DNA of 64,000 nucleotides from Pinus tabuliformis. Lineage: Eukaryota; Streptophyta; Pinopsida; Pinales; Pinaceae. This document shows, one piece after another, positions 22,831-36,256 of this stretch; within the stretch, counting starts at the first letter, position 1, and every line of letters starts with the position of its first letter. The translations under genes and the position numbers were made by a program. The DNA lies in assembly GCA_031772625.1 (NCBI GenBank), contig CM062817.1:950582327-950646326 (forward strand), read 5' to 3'. The notes under the pieces were generated by a model, which worked only from the letters and a program-made list of their open reading frames with translations, was not told the DNA's origin and made no database searches.

Positions 22831-25204
22831 ATGGTGGGGGTTCCTATCAAACTCTTACCTCCCATGATATTAAGTTCTACAAACCATAGGATATGAATGC
22901 TAATGAGATTATGGAAAAATGGTGCGTCACTTTTGAGTTCATCAGATGGGCAGTAAATTTAGCCATACCTTGTCTTTCATTCCTACGTGTGTGGGGGAGG
23001 AACGAATAATTAAATGAAATGATGGCTCTGAGCAGTGAAGGTGGGATTTTGTATTTACTTATGTTTGATATCTGCAGGCACTAAAGGAATGACAACTCAG
23101 TTTGATTTTTAGATTTAATATTACTTTCCTCAACTCAGTACTCTGGTAAGGTCCAGTGGTTTGGATTTAACCCATCTTTCCAAGTGAACTGGGCCTCCAA
23201 TATTGGATTCCACCTCAGTGATATGACCTCATTTGATCCATCAATGGTATGCCTAGAAGTCACCCAGTACTTTCATTGGCATTGGGAATTTGTTCAACAT
23301 GAAGGTTATAAAAACAATGGAGGTCATAGGCACTATCTATTATGAAATTCTAGACTTGCTTCAAGATCAGAGGAGCACGCCCCATGTTGAGGATATAAAA
23401 GTGGCATTTTCTCACTACAGTAGCAAGATGACAAGCCCTATTGAATTTCAGCGATACAAGAACACTAACTTATCAAAATTCGTTGCTCATCAAGACAAGA
23501 AAATAGAGAAATTATAATTCAATATGATTGATGAATTAGTTTTGGGTCTTGCTAGGAGCTCACATCCTTTGACTTCTCTTCCAAATATTCTATCGATTAT
23601 GTTAGAGTAGCAGTTAAAGATAAAGAAATAGTCCAGCAAGTGAAAAGAGATATTGCAAATGATAATGTAGCCCTAGCGTTCAACTTTTAGGTAGACTATG
23701 CCCTTAGTGAGCATGTTTTCTTCTAAATCCAGGTCTTACTACACATTGTAAGGAAGTTGTTACCAACTCAGTTTATCAGGATTTACAGTATAAAGCTTTT
23801 TATTTACGTTTCCATAAATGTAATAACTTTTGAGATGGTAGGCATTCATTTTGAAATTTTGGGTCATTTGAAACCCCTAATATCAAACAGAAATTTTTCT
23901 TTATATTAATTCACCTTACAGTGTGACTACAACCTCCTTTTAATGAAAATGACAACAATTTTAGTTAACCAAAAAAAAGTGTATTGATGCTTAGAATACC
24001 AACTTAACGATTTCATAACACTTGAAAATAAAGAAGAAATGTATGGAAACTAGAGCACTAATCACTGACTTGTAGTAGCAATTCCAGGAATGCATTTTCA
24101 CTTTACATGATAAGCTAGATAAAATAGAAAAATTGAGCAAGGCACACAAATGTATTAATACTCATCATGATATAAAAAATAATTTGAGACTTCGAGAAAT
24201 GTTGAGGATACCATATATTCAAATATTAAAAAGAGTTCATTATTCTCCTTAATAGCCTCCTTCAACTTGATAACGTTGAGATGATTCAACTTCCATAGAG
24301 ACTACTAAAAAAATCAACCCTGTCATGGATACCATTTCCATTTATTTGCAAAATAGACAAATCAACAAAAGATTTAAAATCTATGGTTAACATGTTATTC
24401 AATTTCTTTATTTAACAATTTTCATGTTTCATACGTTGACCTCCCATAGATTCATCCTCTCTTCCCAGATCTAATATTTACTCTTCATTTTGTTTCATAG
24501 ATACCTGTGAAAAACATATAATAGAGCATAATGCCCTAAACTTAATTATTTTTTGTTGTTAAAGAAAGGATACTAGGTATCCAAACAATAAAACTCATAT
24601 AACAAAATTCAGGATAAATTTATAATGCATTTCAACTCTCCTCCTTAGAGGAGAATTAAAATGGGTGAGATAAAGAGGGATTCTAAACATCAATTAAAGG
24701 TAAGAACTAATTCAAGCATGCAGTGATAAAATCTTAGTCTATCTAATAGAAAATAATATCCTGGACCTACAAATCCCTTAATTACATGCCCAACTTGTGG
24801 TCCTAATTCAAAGGTATACACGAATAAATTGTGACAACAGACTGACATGATTGTACAATACTAAGCATAAAATGGTGGCAAGGTATAGGCCTTGAGATTC
24901 TGTAGTGTGTACATACTACCCATTCAAAAGAAACATAAAGAAGAACTTAGTAACAAATCACTCTCAATAGTCTGCATACATGCAACCAAGAAAGAAAATA
25001 AACCAGATCAGTTTTACTAAAATGGATCTCATAGAAGAGATACAACACAACTAACACCCACTGCAAATATCATCTTTCCTAGTGAAGGTCCCCAGAGTAA
25101 ATATCACAAAAAAGGAAGCCTCTATATTAATTCATTAAGATTTATAAGCCTATATTTCCTTCTCTCTCAGGAAAGGTATTAGCCTATTAAAACAATAAAT
25201 GTCA

Positions 25205-25219
25205 ACTGACCCGATTCAG
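25205..25219. repeat. 15-bp direct repeat, right copy
   Basis: ACTGACCCGATTCAG. It overlaps the ABCC exon 3 end: minus-strand CTGAATCGG is exon and GTCAGT is the donor. It pairs with 19446-19460. Confidence 0.8.
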
Positions 25220-25912
25220 TATTCGCCCAGATGGGGTTGCATCAAAGAAGGATATTGGTGCATGAAATATACACCTGTGCAGAGTGTTGAAAAGCTGATT
25301 AGCAGTTTTAAGTCCAACCAATGAAAGAAGCATAGACCTCACCAGAACGCACAGGGAGATGGTTAATGTCAAAGCAACATAAACCAGAATGAAAACGAAC
25401 TTTCTCATAGGGGAACTCTCATTTTCTTTTGTAGAGGCTTCCGATGTCATCCAGAGGTTACTACATATTTGAAGTAGCTGACTTATTATTTGGGCCAGTA
25501 GTATTATAGGTATCAAAGTACCATTGTATGCAGCAGTAATGTAAGACAAGTATACCGACATGCTTACCCTGCCTCTTTCTCTTTCTACTTCTTGTACAAG
25601 CTTTGAATTTTTATTCTCTTTATCCAATTTTTCTTTGTGGTTTTCTGATTCAACCTCTTCCTCTACATCTATTGAGTTCTGAATACCGCACTGCTCCAGT
25701 GTGTCACTCGCAGTAGCATTTTTCACTGCAGCTGTATTGCCAGGACATGAGCTTTCAACAAATCTCTCTGATGTGTACACTTCGGATTTCTCCATAGCAT
25801 AAATAGTTTTCAAAGCTTTTTGATGTGCACCGACTAATTCCACAAAATTTGTGCCTGATTGTAAGATGTCATCATATCTGCCAACCTGAGTAATTTCACC
25901 ATCTCGCATTAC
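25211..25912 (-). pseudogene. ABCC relic exon 3
   Basis: 702 bp, open throughout. It begins VMRDGEITQVGRYDDILQSG (end of NBD1). An acidic, Lys-rich linker between NBD1 and membrane domain 2 follows (about residues 50-110), then GRVSMSVYLSYITAAYNGTL and several hydrophobic helices, ending DATPSGRILNR. Linker and helices fit an ABCC full transporter. Donor GTCAGT follows 25211. Confidence 0.92.
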
Positions 25913-26057
25913 CTGTGAAGAATATCATTTACATCAAGAAAATATGGATCACTTATCTCCTCCTCTCAATAAATGATCAATAAACCCACTGTCCCTTTAC
26001 CAATTACATTGAAAATTTTAATATCACTAGAACAGGATGAAAGAAATTCAAACCTAC

Positions 26058-26144
26058 CAGAATGATGTCAGCAGAGGGTAAAAACTCCACTTGATGAGTT
26101 ACATAGACTACAGTCTTTGAACCCAGAATACCAAGTATGCATTC
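26058..26144 (-). pseudogene. ABCC relic exon 2
   Basis: 87 bp (29 codons), acceptor TATAG and donor GTAGGT. It reads ECILGILGSKTVVYVTHQVE and FLPSADIIL, the H-loop segment of NBD1 with its His in THQVEF. Open and in phase with exons 1 and 3. Confidence 0.92.
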
Positions 26145-26334
26145 CTATAACAAGAAAGTCCAATTTCTTAGATGTTTATGGACATGAATTTGCAGCGACA
26201 CAACCAGCAATGTATATTATCCAGACTGAACAATGAATTACAGAGTGCTACTGTAGAGCTTCATCATTCCATCAAAACATTAAAACTAATTAATTCAGCA
26301 AACCTACAGTTTGCAAAGGATAAGAGCAACATAC

Positions 26335-27640
26335 TTGGAAAATATGTTTTCCGGTATGTGCATCCACAGCACTAAAAGGGTCATCAAAAATATAAATGTA
26401 TACATCTTATATAAAAAGCATGGGCAATCTGTATTCACTATTTTTGTCCACCACACAAATTTAACCCTCTTTCTCCAATGTCTGTCTCGTCCCCATAAGG
26501 AAAAAGTTCAAGATCTTTCTTCAATGCACAAGCATCAAGTACACTATTGTATCTAATAGTATCCATCTGCTTTCCAAAGAGAATAGCGTCTTTAATTTTC
26601 ACACTTTGTATCCAAGGAGACTGAGGTACATATGCTTTGGTACCACTTAAGCTAATAGAGCCTGATATTTTTGGCATTTCACCTAATATGCAGGATAAAA
26701 GGCTTGATTTTCCTGAACCAACAGTTCCACATACTGCAACCCTCATGCCTCTCTCTAGTTGGACATCTAAACCTCTTATAGTTGGACTAGAGCAATCGGG
26801 ATTCTACAAAAATATCCCTCCTTGGATTTGAATCGCGAAGTCTATTGACTCCTTTGATACCTTTTCTACCCATCGTGTTACAGCTCTTCCTCTTGCAGAA
26901 AGGCCACAATGCGATCTATTGACACTTTAGTTTGAGCAATCTGAGGGATTAAGCCAGGAAGGATGCCCATAGCTCCCTGAAGTGTCCCATAGGTTGCGAG
27001 TGCAGAAAGAATTCTCCCTGTTGTCAAAGGCACTCCTATAAGCATACATGTACCAAAAGTTGCAACAATGATAAATATTGATCCAACAGAGGAAACAGAT
27101 GTTGTGATAGCTGATGCGTAAACATATTTTTGTAGCCAACTATATTCTTCCTACCTCAAAATTTCTAGTTTCCGAAGAAATCTTGTCTCCCAAGCCTGCA
27201 ATTTTAAGATCCTCATAAAGATCCTCATAATTTTTAATATCCGATGTGGCCTTCATCCTTTTGTCTTTTTCTTCCATTATTCTCTCCTGAAATTTTTCTT
27301 GCAATTTTGCAAGTGGGAAATTTGGCAACATAACTGCAAATGAGGCTGCCAACCCTGAAAATGCTGCCAAGCCCAATGTCTGATATGGAATAATGAAGGC
27401 CTGAACAAATTGAAGAGGGAAAATCCAAATACTATGCATATAGTAATAGAAACATGAAACATTCTAAACATCTACACTCATGTAGTTGATAATCTCTCTG
27501 CTTGTATGCTTCTCTTCACTGACTCGAAAGCAACAAGCCCTTCATGTATATAATAGTTGTCAATGCTGCTCTATCCTGTAAAGTTAACTCATGTTGTTTG
27601 AAAAACCCTTGTTCGATGGAGCCCATTTCAGAGGTCTGTC
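26335..27640 (-). pseudogene. ABCC relic exon 1, truncated and heavily mutated
   Basis: It carries the end of membrane domain 1 (KGLLLSSQ, REIINYMSVDV, FPLAKLQEKFQERIMEEKD) and NBD1: Walker A GTVGSGKSS, AYVPQSPWIQS, signature remnant LNLCGGQK, and Walker B IYIFDDPFSAVDAHTG. Lesions seen: TGA at 27516-27518, TAG at 27465-27467, an extra base near 27230 next to a 12-bp tandem duplication (27206-27229), a TAG replacing Lys near 27165, a stop after LQEEEL near 26870, two stops right after GGQK near 26437, and a frameshift just before Walker B. The Ser of LSGGQ is Cys. Donor GTATGT follows 26335. Upstream of about 27640 no more ABCC sequence is seen, so the N-terminal region is lost. Confidence 0.92.
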
Positions 27641-30226
27641 ACGACAACACCGGAAGCAAGAGCGGAGAAGAGGAAAAGGGTACCGAGGGAAATCAGATTG
27701 TGAACACTTGCAACCACTCAATTACCTTCCTTGGATCCAATGATTAACAATCTTCTAATCGTCTAACACATAATCTAACGGTACACAGGGATGACAAGTA
27801 GATTTTAGGAAAGTTCATTTCAGAGGGAACGTCTTATGGCGTAAATATGGAATTCTCCTTTGCAAACTATTGTAGTAGCGTTCTCTAATCGTAGCTTCTA
27901 TTTATTTGATGACTATCCTAACTGTCTCTCACATGCTTTTCCTTCTACTTGTGCATTACTTCTCGTTGGCACTGATAATAGACGGGAAGCCGAGACATCA
28001 CTTCTTCGTTCTAAAGGGTTTTAAGATGGAAGAAGCTAAGTAGATGATACTTCTACCTCTTTTTAGATATGCAGTATACGTATAAATTCTTCCACAGAAT
28101 TGCCTCAACTATCTAGTTCAACTATTCAATTTCGAATGTAAATTTAAATGTGATTATAAGGGGAGGAGCAGAAAAAGGGATCGGTATAGATGATCTGCAT
28201 TACAAATTAGTAATATGTCACTTTTCTCTACTAAGCTATCTCTCAAAGATGGAAGCGTTTATGTAACAAAATATGTGGTAAAGGTGTGTAAAGATTCTAT
28301 TATCAATATATTGAACATTATTGTTATTTAGTTGGATAAAAAACAATATGGTTAATCATTTTTTTCATTCAATTAAAAATATTTAATATATATATATATA
28401 TTTAACTTTCTTAGCTTTCTTAGTTAGGAAAAAAAAAGGTTAAAAAATCATTCGCATAATGTTTTTGTGAAACAAAGAAAGAAACCTATTAAAAATTGAT
28501 TTTTTTTATCATTTCTTTATTGCCTCCCTAATCATTTTGAATAGATGACTTTTCTTTTTTTCTTTTTTCTATATGGGTTTTGAACATTGAATCTCATGTT
28601 TTACATCATAGTTCCCAATTAAGATGCCCCTCTGGGCTATTTTGAATAATTAAGTTACAAAAATGAATTAGTCCCTTTATTCCTCTCTAGTATCAAATTT
28701 TATTATCTAGACATTAAAGTGTTCTCTATATGTTTTATCTATTATTGAAAAGATATCAATTGGTCATGGGCATAGGTTCTTGATCGAAACTACACAAAGT
28801 GGTAGGAGTCTGCAGGAGCCAAAAATAGAAGAGAAAAAAGTGATTGATCCCAAAAACATTTTATTCATACATATAGACATCGTGGTACTAAAACAAAACT
28901 AGATGGATCTACGAGTTATTTTGCAACTCATTGTTCTCACTATGATGGTTGTATTAGACCCATTAGTTATTGTTTTATTAACAATTTGCAATGGTGATAT
29001 ATAATTATAATGATCCATCCTCTGAGATGAAATACTATTTACCTAAGCATTTCATCTTCGGGGATGGAGATTCACGTAATGATGAAAGTGAGGTAATGAT
29101 TGATAAAAAATTCAATAGAGGTTGCTTAATCCTCATCTTCTTATTGGTGGGGCGATTCATATGCTACAAATACATCATGATGGGTATGGTTTAGTGGTAA
29201 AAATATGATTTGTTACATTATAAAATTGAATAGTTAAAGGATATTTCACATGGATATTTGATCCATCTAAATCTCTATTTCAAGGTAGGCTTAAAAAACT
29301 CCCGATGAATACCCAGGAATAATGTACCTACTTGTAATCTAGGTCAAGAATGATCAAACATAAATACATTTTTTGTTCTAAGATAACATGACACAATGCT
29401 TAAAAGGTTACAAATATTACATATCCACGGGGATTGAAGGAGTTTTTTTTCTTTGTGAAGAAACCTTCAACTTGTGGATAGAAGGACTATAAATTGAAGC
29501 TGGATAGTTATAAAATAATGAATTTGGTTTACCTTGGGTTATTGCCATTTGGTTCGAGTTTGGTGGAATTTGTTATATTGGGTATCAAAATCAATAGAAA
29601 TAGGGAACACAGTAACTAGAACAATTTTTTGATTATTTGAAACTTTTCAAATTTATCTTTCTATTAGGATCAACTTGAAAGTGAGTGAGTATTCTACAAT
29701 TTGGGGCCCTTCACAAAAAAGATGAAAGGGGATAAAAGAGAAGTTGACGTAGATTCCACGGGTATGATAAGAAATTAGGGTTTGACTAGAAATGAGAAAA
29801 ATAAAGAGAAAAAAAGGAATTGAAATATCCTTTCACAAATATTTTACATAAATACTCTTGTTCTTCCATTTATACCACTCTTTATCCCCATGAGGGAAAT
29901 GAATGACACAAAATTATCATCTTGTTCTATGTTAAAGGTATTGACAATCTAATGTCAACATTAACATCTAGCCTTCCAAGTTAACAATGAAAGTTGGATT
30001 GTTGTTACTCACTAATAGATATATGCCTATATAGAAAAAATAGGTAAATATAAAGTGATTAACTATATAATAAAGTGTCACAATTCACTTGAAATCAATT
30101 TTCTGTTGCAGTGTGAAATACATTCCACTCTTTTCCTATCCTATAACCTCATTATGAATAAAAACGTGGATCGATACAATGTATGCTAAAGTGAGTGAAA
30201 ATAAAAATAGAAGAGAGAAAGAGAAT

Positions 30227-30295
30227 CCGTCCTCTAATGGATAAGACATGGGTCTTCTAAATCTCTTGTATATGTTTAAATCTTATATGAGGCAA
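30227..30295 (+). other. degenerate tRNA-Arg(UCU)-like sequence
   Basis: GTCCTCTAATGGATAAGACA is followed by a loop-like CTTCTAA and GTTTAAATC, which resembles the D-arm/A box, an anticodon loop with TCT, and a B box. Anticodon and T stems pair at 4 of 5 positions each by eye, but the acceptor stem does not pair. A tRNA pseudogene or the head of a SINE is possible; chance is not excluded. Confidence 0.25.
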
Positions 30296-32157
30296 TACTC
30301 TTAAATTATTCTAAGTTGTTGTGCAATGTATTGGAATAAATTCTTTAGTTCTTTTTCTTGTTTTGAATAATCTCATTAGATGATAAAATATTCATTTTTG
30401 TTGTTGAAATACAAAATGTTTAATATGTTCCTTAAAACCCTCTTTTAGAAGGGATTTCACTTCTACAAATGTTCCAATAGAACGTGTAATTTCCTATAAT
30501 TGAGGTTTATTCGGTATCGAATATTCACATAACCAAAAAACAAATTTTCTCAACTATGTTATTTCTAATGTATCTAGGTATTGATTTGTTCTTCTCCTTC
30601 GAAAGGAGCTAATTGGGATTGTTTCAGGAGCTCACATAACCTTTGACTCCTTTCCAACTGATCTTAAGTAGCCTTAACAAGATAGTGAACAAATTGTGTA
30701 AAGGCTTTGAACTCTAAAAAATGATCTAACTCTAATTTTAGTTTTTGAACTACATTATCATAGATTTTACCATAATTCTTATTCTGGATATTGAAACACC
30801 CACATTAATAGTAGGTCAGATCTCGACATGAATATATCAATGAAATTTTTTGTCCATCGCTAATAAAAAGTTACATTAGTAAGAATATAAGTTGAAACAT
30901 CTCCAGCTTGAGTCTCAACTATTGGTAGAGTAATAATACTCCCCTCACCTAACTAGTAACATAATTTTATTGCTCTTAGCTAAGAATGGAATGGAAATAG
31001 AAAACATCCCCCAAATAAACTTCTCTAATAGGTGGTCTTCTAAATAAAAGAGACATTTATCAATAAACTTGTTTCTATTTGGAGATCATCATAAATGATT
31101 AAAGGTATGAATTGGAAATAATTTTAATTTTAAATTATATTTTATAAATGTAAATTGTACTTAAAATAAAATATGCTTAAATATTAAAAGTTAAGCTATC
31201 TTTTATTAGTATAATTTATATTTAAATTTTAAATATATTTTATTTTAAATATTTATAAATAATAAAAATATATATTTACCACACAAATTAAATTTTATTA
31301 TAAATAATATTAATATTTGAAATTTATAATATATAATTTCATAAAATTAGATAATGATTTGAATTTAAAATTTTTAACTCATATAACTTTATGTATTATT
31401 TAAATATCTTTATATTCATCACCTTTTAAGATACATTATTGCAAGAGGTGTTTTCTAGTTCACTATAGAGGAGATATCTTGATTTGGTATGGTTTTTGAG
31501 CTCTAATTTTATGAGAACACATGGTATTGCCTCATAGTATTCATGAGGAATATATCCTATTTAAAGAGTGAAATTAAGCTAGCCTAAATCTTTTTTAACT
31601 CTAGATATACCAAACCTCTTTTAGAATAGAAAGAGATTTGACCAGTATTAACACTTGGTAGATGGAGAGTTAAAATGGTTCTATAATGGTATACATGCAT
31701 ATATCAACTTATATAATTATATTTTAGTGAAACATATATTAAAGTGAATAACATAAGTCTTCCTTATACATCTCCAATTATATATTAGACTCATAAATAA
31801 TAGTAATAACTAAAAAATAATTTTATTAAACAAATAGAAAAAATAAATTATAATAGATAATATACTCATACATTATTGTGGCAAGATGTGGTCTATAATT
31901 ACTTATAAAACAAATATATATTAGATGAAATCTTACAATGAAGTTAGATCTAATAACAAAAAAGAACCTAATAGTCACCCAAAAATATAATCAAAATAAA
32001 AATTCTATTTAATTATTATATTATAATTTTATTTAATTATTAATAAAATTACAAATAATATTGATTTTTTAAATTCATTATATACCTTTCAAATTTAAAT
32101 AATGATCATTCGTAATGTAACCGTTATGTAACCATCACGTTTCGAATTTGATATATA

Positions 32158-32162
<5 letters not shown>

Positions 32163-32203
<41 letters not shown>

Positions 32204-32218
32204 ATATATATATATAAT
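32163..32218. repeat. TA microsatellite
   Basis: Interrupted (TA)n of about 56 bp with a single TC interruption. Confidence 0.9.
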
Positions 32219-33269
32219 ATAATATGTAAGTAATATTATAAATTAGTATTATTTTTATCATATAAATCAAAATAATTATGGTTCATATTCATAACTATAA
32301 TATTTTATAATTTTATATATTATATATAATCAATGTTATAATAATCTAAAATTATTGTTGAATATAACCAAAAAAACATGCAAAACACATATGCATATGA
32401 GTATATGTATTATTAGTGTTTCAATCAAATCGAAAAGAAGACTCTCTCATGTAATTTTTTTATAGATATAAATAGTATAATAAAGAACTATCATAGATTC
32501 ATATTAATGTTAACACCCTCAAAACTCAAATATTTTCACAAGTTTTGGACTCATAAAAAGTTTTCATCTTGTGGGATTTGATTCTTCTAGGGATTTAGTA
32601 GATTCCAAATTAAGGCGGGCCTATGATTGTAAACAAACAACCTATGCAAATATATTATAATATTATACATTATTTAGGTATGTAGATTATCAATGAGCTT
32701 AATTATACTTTGTATTTAGATTGAAGATATCCTAACATGTCATGTAGACAAGAGAATAATTACCCATAATACTAAAAAAGTGCAAAGAAAAGGATAGTTT
32801 AACCCAATGAAGTGTGTAGATACTGAATATAAAGAGTGTAAAGAGTTAAGTCAATAGAAGAGAGACATAGTAACTATTGAAAGGACTATTTCAACAAATA
32901 AATGGGCAAATTATGAATATAAATACTTTTAATTATAATTGGGTAAGGAGGTTAGGTTAGCTGATTAATTTAAAATTAAAAAAAAGGTTATATCAATTAG
33001 TGCCATATAAATTAAGCTATGTTTTATTTAGGCATGTAACATTGATAATCCAAAAATTAATCAATATTATAATAATAAAATCTAAAAATTTTCATAATAA
33101 AATGGAAGTAAATATCTATAAATAATATTTTGTATTTATATATATTTTATTATTATTTAATATTGATTATTTAAATTAAATTAATTTTTTTATTTCTTTT
33201 AATAAAATAAAATTATAAATTAATGTTTATAAAAATTTACCAAGAAATTAATTTATTAGAATATATTCT

Positions 33270-33612
33270 TTCCTCTATGGACAAATTTTCTCTGTCTCCC
33301 GTCTCCTATTATTTTATTTTACATATATATTGTCGAGAACATTTTCCACTCCCAACATTTTTTATGGACAGGTTTTCCCATTTTCCAACAATTTCGGAGT
33401 GTAACATGGACAGCTTTCTCTATCTCCAGATGACCTTTTGAAAATGGAATAAATGTTAAGCTTGAGTGTCCAATAAAATTTCTATGACGAAGGTGATGAA
33501 ACGACACCTACGTTTTAAATTTTTACAATATTTATTGATTGTGTTCATACATTTTACCATCACATTTCAATTCATAAACGATTGGATTCTTACTCTATCA
33601 CTCAATTATGAG
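33270..33612 (+). repeat. dispersed repeat, copy A
   Basis: This segment matches 61510-61822 in the same orientation, from about TCTCTGTCTCCC to ATCACTCAATTATGA. Shared stretches include TTCTATGAC.AAGGTGATGAAA and TTTTACCATCAC.TTTCA. Identity is roughly 75-80% by eye. It lies about 200 bp upstream of the carboxylesterase relic. No coding frame is conserved between the copies. Confidence 0.8.
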
Positions 33613-34158
33613 ATCCATGGCTTATGCAATATGATTCACCATCTGCATCATGGATCTATATTATCCGTATCATATTTGATAATTATCCAAGATTTTGATT
33701 ATATTTTGAGATTTGAATTTTATAGCTCACTTTTTACATTTTGAATTTTCCCACTCGGTTTATTTGATTTTGATTTTCATTAGTTGGTGGGAAAGAATAA
33801 ATCCAGTGCAAGAAAAGGCTTCAACTAGTATTTTTTCCTACTATTAATTGTATATTTCCATGGTGGTGGTTTTTGCCTCGGCTCTCATGCTCTGCTTGAT
33901 TCTCACTCTGGATTTTGATCTGAATGACGTGTATTGGCGACTGTCACTCTTGGTGGGTAGTGACAAAGATCATTCATTCAGAAACCCTTGGAACCCCACA
34001 ATGCCCAAGCTTAGAGAGATTTCATTGCCTCCATTGCTGGTGGCCATCGGGGGCAGAGATATGCTGAGAGATCACGACCATGATTATTGTTAGTGGTTGA
34101 AGTTATGCGGAAAGAGCATTGAGGTTGTAGTGGTGGAGGAGGAAGAGCATGGCTTCTA

Positions 34159-34555
34159 TGTTAGATCTGAGCATACATCACACACATCATATTTATACTT
34201 AGAGACTTAGATGGAAATAGCGAAGAATAATTTGAGAGATAGACAAATGGAGAAACAACAAGATTACTCAATCAGAAACAACGGAATAGATAAAACAATC
34301 ACTGGAAAACAGAAATCACTTTGCTTTATGTAATAGGCCTGGACCTTGGATTGCTTTCCTTGGCTAGAGAAATTACAAATTTATAGAGGCTGAAGAAGGA
34401 TCTAGAATCTTGCATGTGATTTAGATGGAGATCTAGAAACTAATGGCGGTGTAGAAGGATGTGGAATCCTGCATGTGATTTAGATGGAGATCTAGAAACT
34501 AATGGCGATGTAGAAGGATATAGAATCTTGCATGAATTCGGCTTCACACTTAACA
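34159..34555 (-). repeat. 3' LTR of Copia-2 with an extra 60-bp unit
   Basis: 397 bp. It contains three copies of a unit of about 60 bp starting near ATGTGATTTAGATGGAGATC, against two in the partner LTR, which accounts exactly for the 60-bp length difference. The inner flank reads GTGGGAGAA on the minus strand, a likely polypurine tract. Confidence 0.93.
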
Positions 34556-34849
34556 TTCTCCCACTTGAAGCCAAATAAGAGTCATGAATCAAGTCACACC
34601 GAGTCCTACCATGCATCTACATGACTCATGTTTATTTCATGCTAGAATCTTAGTGAGCATATCAATAGGGTTCCTATCTGTATGGATCTTTTCTAATGAT
34701 AATTGTTCTTCCTCCAACACATGCAAGATCCAATGGTACCTTAAGTCAATGTGCTTCATTTTTTAATGAAATGATGGGTTTTTTTCCAATTGAATGACAC
34801 TCTGACTATCACAATATAAAACATACTTCTCCTACTTTATTCCTATCTC

Positions 34850-35056
34850 TCATAGGAATTGTTGCATCCACAACATCTCTTTACACGCTTCTGTTGTAGC
34901 TATGTACTCTACTTCTGTTGTAGAGAGGGCTACTATGCTTTGCAGCCTTGACACCCAAGATACTGCTGCACCTAAAAATGTATAAAAATAACCTGTAGTG
35001 GACTTTATGGTGTCCATATTTCCATCCATATATGCATCTGTAAATCCTTCAAGCAC
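34850..35056 (-). pseudogene. copia RNase H fragment (Copia-2)
   Basis: It reads GFTDAYMDGNMDTIKSTTGY, LGAAVSWVSRLQSIVALSTT and EVEYIATTEACKEMLWM. Catalytic Asp and Glu positions (TDA.., TEVEY) are recognisable. A frame break separates it from the RT at 35195. Confidence 0.88.
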
Positions 35057-35194
35057 AATCTCATCATGACCAAAACATAATTAATGACTAGTACCCTTGA
35101 GATACCTCAAAATCCATTTTATTGCTCGCCAATGGTTTTTTCCTGGATTGGCAAGGAACCTACTCACTACTCCCACTGAATATGTAATGTTTGG

Positions 35195-36085
35195 TCATGT
35201 GCATAACATTGCATACATCAAACTGTCAACTGATGAAGCATAAGGAATCTTTATCATCTCTTCTTTCTCCTTGTCATCACTAGGACCTAATTCAGTACTC
35301 ACCTTGAAGTGGGGTGCAAGGGGTGTACCAACTGGCTTGGCATCCTTCATATTAAACCTTTCAAACCCCTTCTTCATATATTTTTCTTGTGATAGCCATA
35401 AACTTTTGGTTTTCCTGTCACACATAATCCGCATGCCTAATATCTGTAGTGCTGGTCCCAAATCCTTCATTGCAAATGTGCTACCCAAATCTTTCTTCAA
35501 CCTATTGATCTTATTCTTATCATGCCCAACAATCAACATATCATCCACATATAACAATAATATGATATACTTTCCTTGATTATACCTCTTGATATAGACA
35601 CAATGGTTAGCTTCCAACCTCTGAAAATCGTGTTCCAACATGAATGAATCAAATTTCTTGTACCATTGTCGAGGTGCCTGTTTCAACCCATAGAGACTCT
35701 TCTTCAACCTACAAACAAGGCCTTCTTTGCCTTTTTCTATGAATCCTTCTAGCTGCTCCATGTAAATTTCTTCCTCCAATTCACCATGAAGGAAAACAGT
35801 TTTTACATCTAACTGTTCACATTCTAAGTCTAAAGCAGCAGCAAGAACAAGCATGACTCTAATGGATGAGATTTTAACAACAGGTGAGAAAATTTCAATG
35901 AAGTCAATAACTTCTTTTTGGGAAAAACCTTTCACCACCAGCCTTGCTTTATACCTCTCCTTCTTTTCATCACCTTCATGCTTAATTATGTAAACCCATT
36001 TGTTTTGTAGAGCCTTTATACCTTTTCTGAGGTTTACCAACTCCCAAGTTTTATTTTCTAGCAAAGAGTTCATTTCTTCTTCCAT
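35195..36085 (-). pseudogene. copia reverse transcriptase (Copia-2), long open frame
   Basis: 296 residues, open. It starts MNSLLENKTWELVNLRKGIK, followed by KARLVVKGFSQKE, FSPVVKISSIRVML, EQLDVKTVFLHGELEEEIYM, LYGLKQAPRQWYKKFDSF, the catalytic LLYVDDMLIVG and GTPLAPHFKVS. All RT motifs including YVDD are intact. It is the best-preserved retroelement domain in the window. Upstream integrase and downstream RNase H are out of frame. Confidence 0.93.
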
Positions 36086-36256
36086 TACTTTTTTCCATTA
36101 TTCACTGTGCTCAACTTTACAGGTTTCTTGAAAACAATTAGGCTCACCTTCATCAGTGAAGAAAATATAGTTTGAAGGAGGATACCTTTGTGAAGGCTTA
36201 TGAAGCATAGAAGATCTGCAAACCAACTGTGGTGGTGCATTATCAGGTTGAATCTC

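Larger units (their letters stand above)
27641..33269. other. AT-rich intergenic DNA
   Basis: About 5.6 kb with no recognisable gene. It becomes strongly AT-rich from about 31100 to 33250. It contains a tRNA-like stretch at 30227-30295 and a TA microsatellite at 32163-32218. Short open frames such as 28991-29194 resemble nothing I recognise. Confidence 0.6.

Noticed and set aside
29175-29260. tRNA-Gly-like A box (GGTTTAGTGGTAAAA)
   Set aside because: No B box or pairing stems follow at the required distance.
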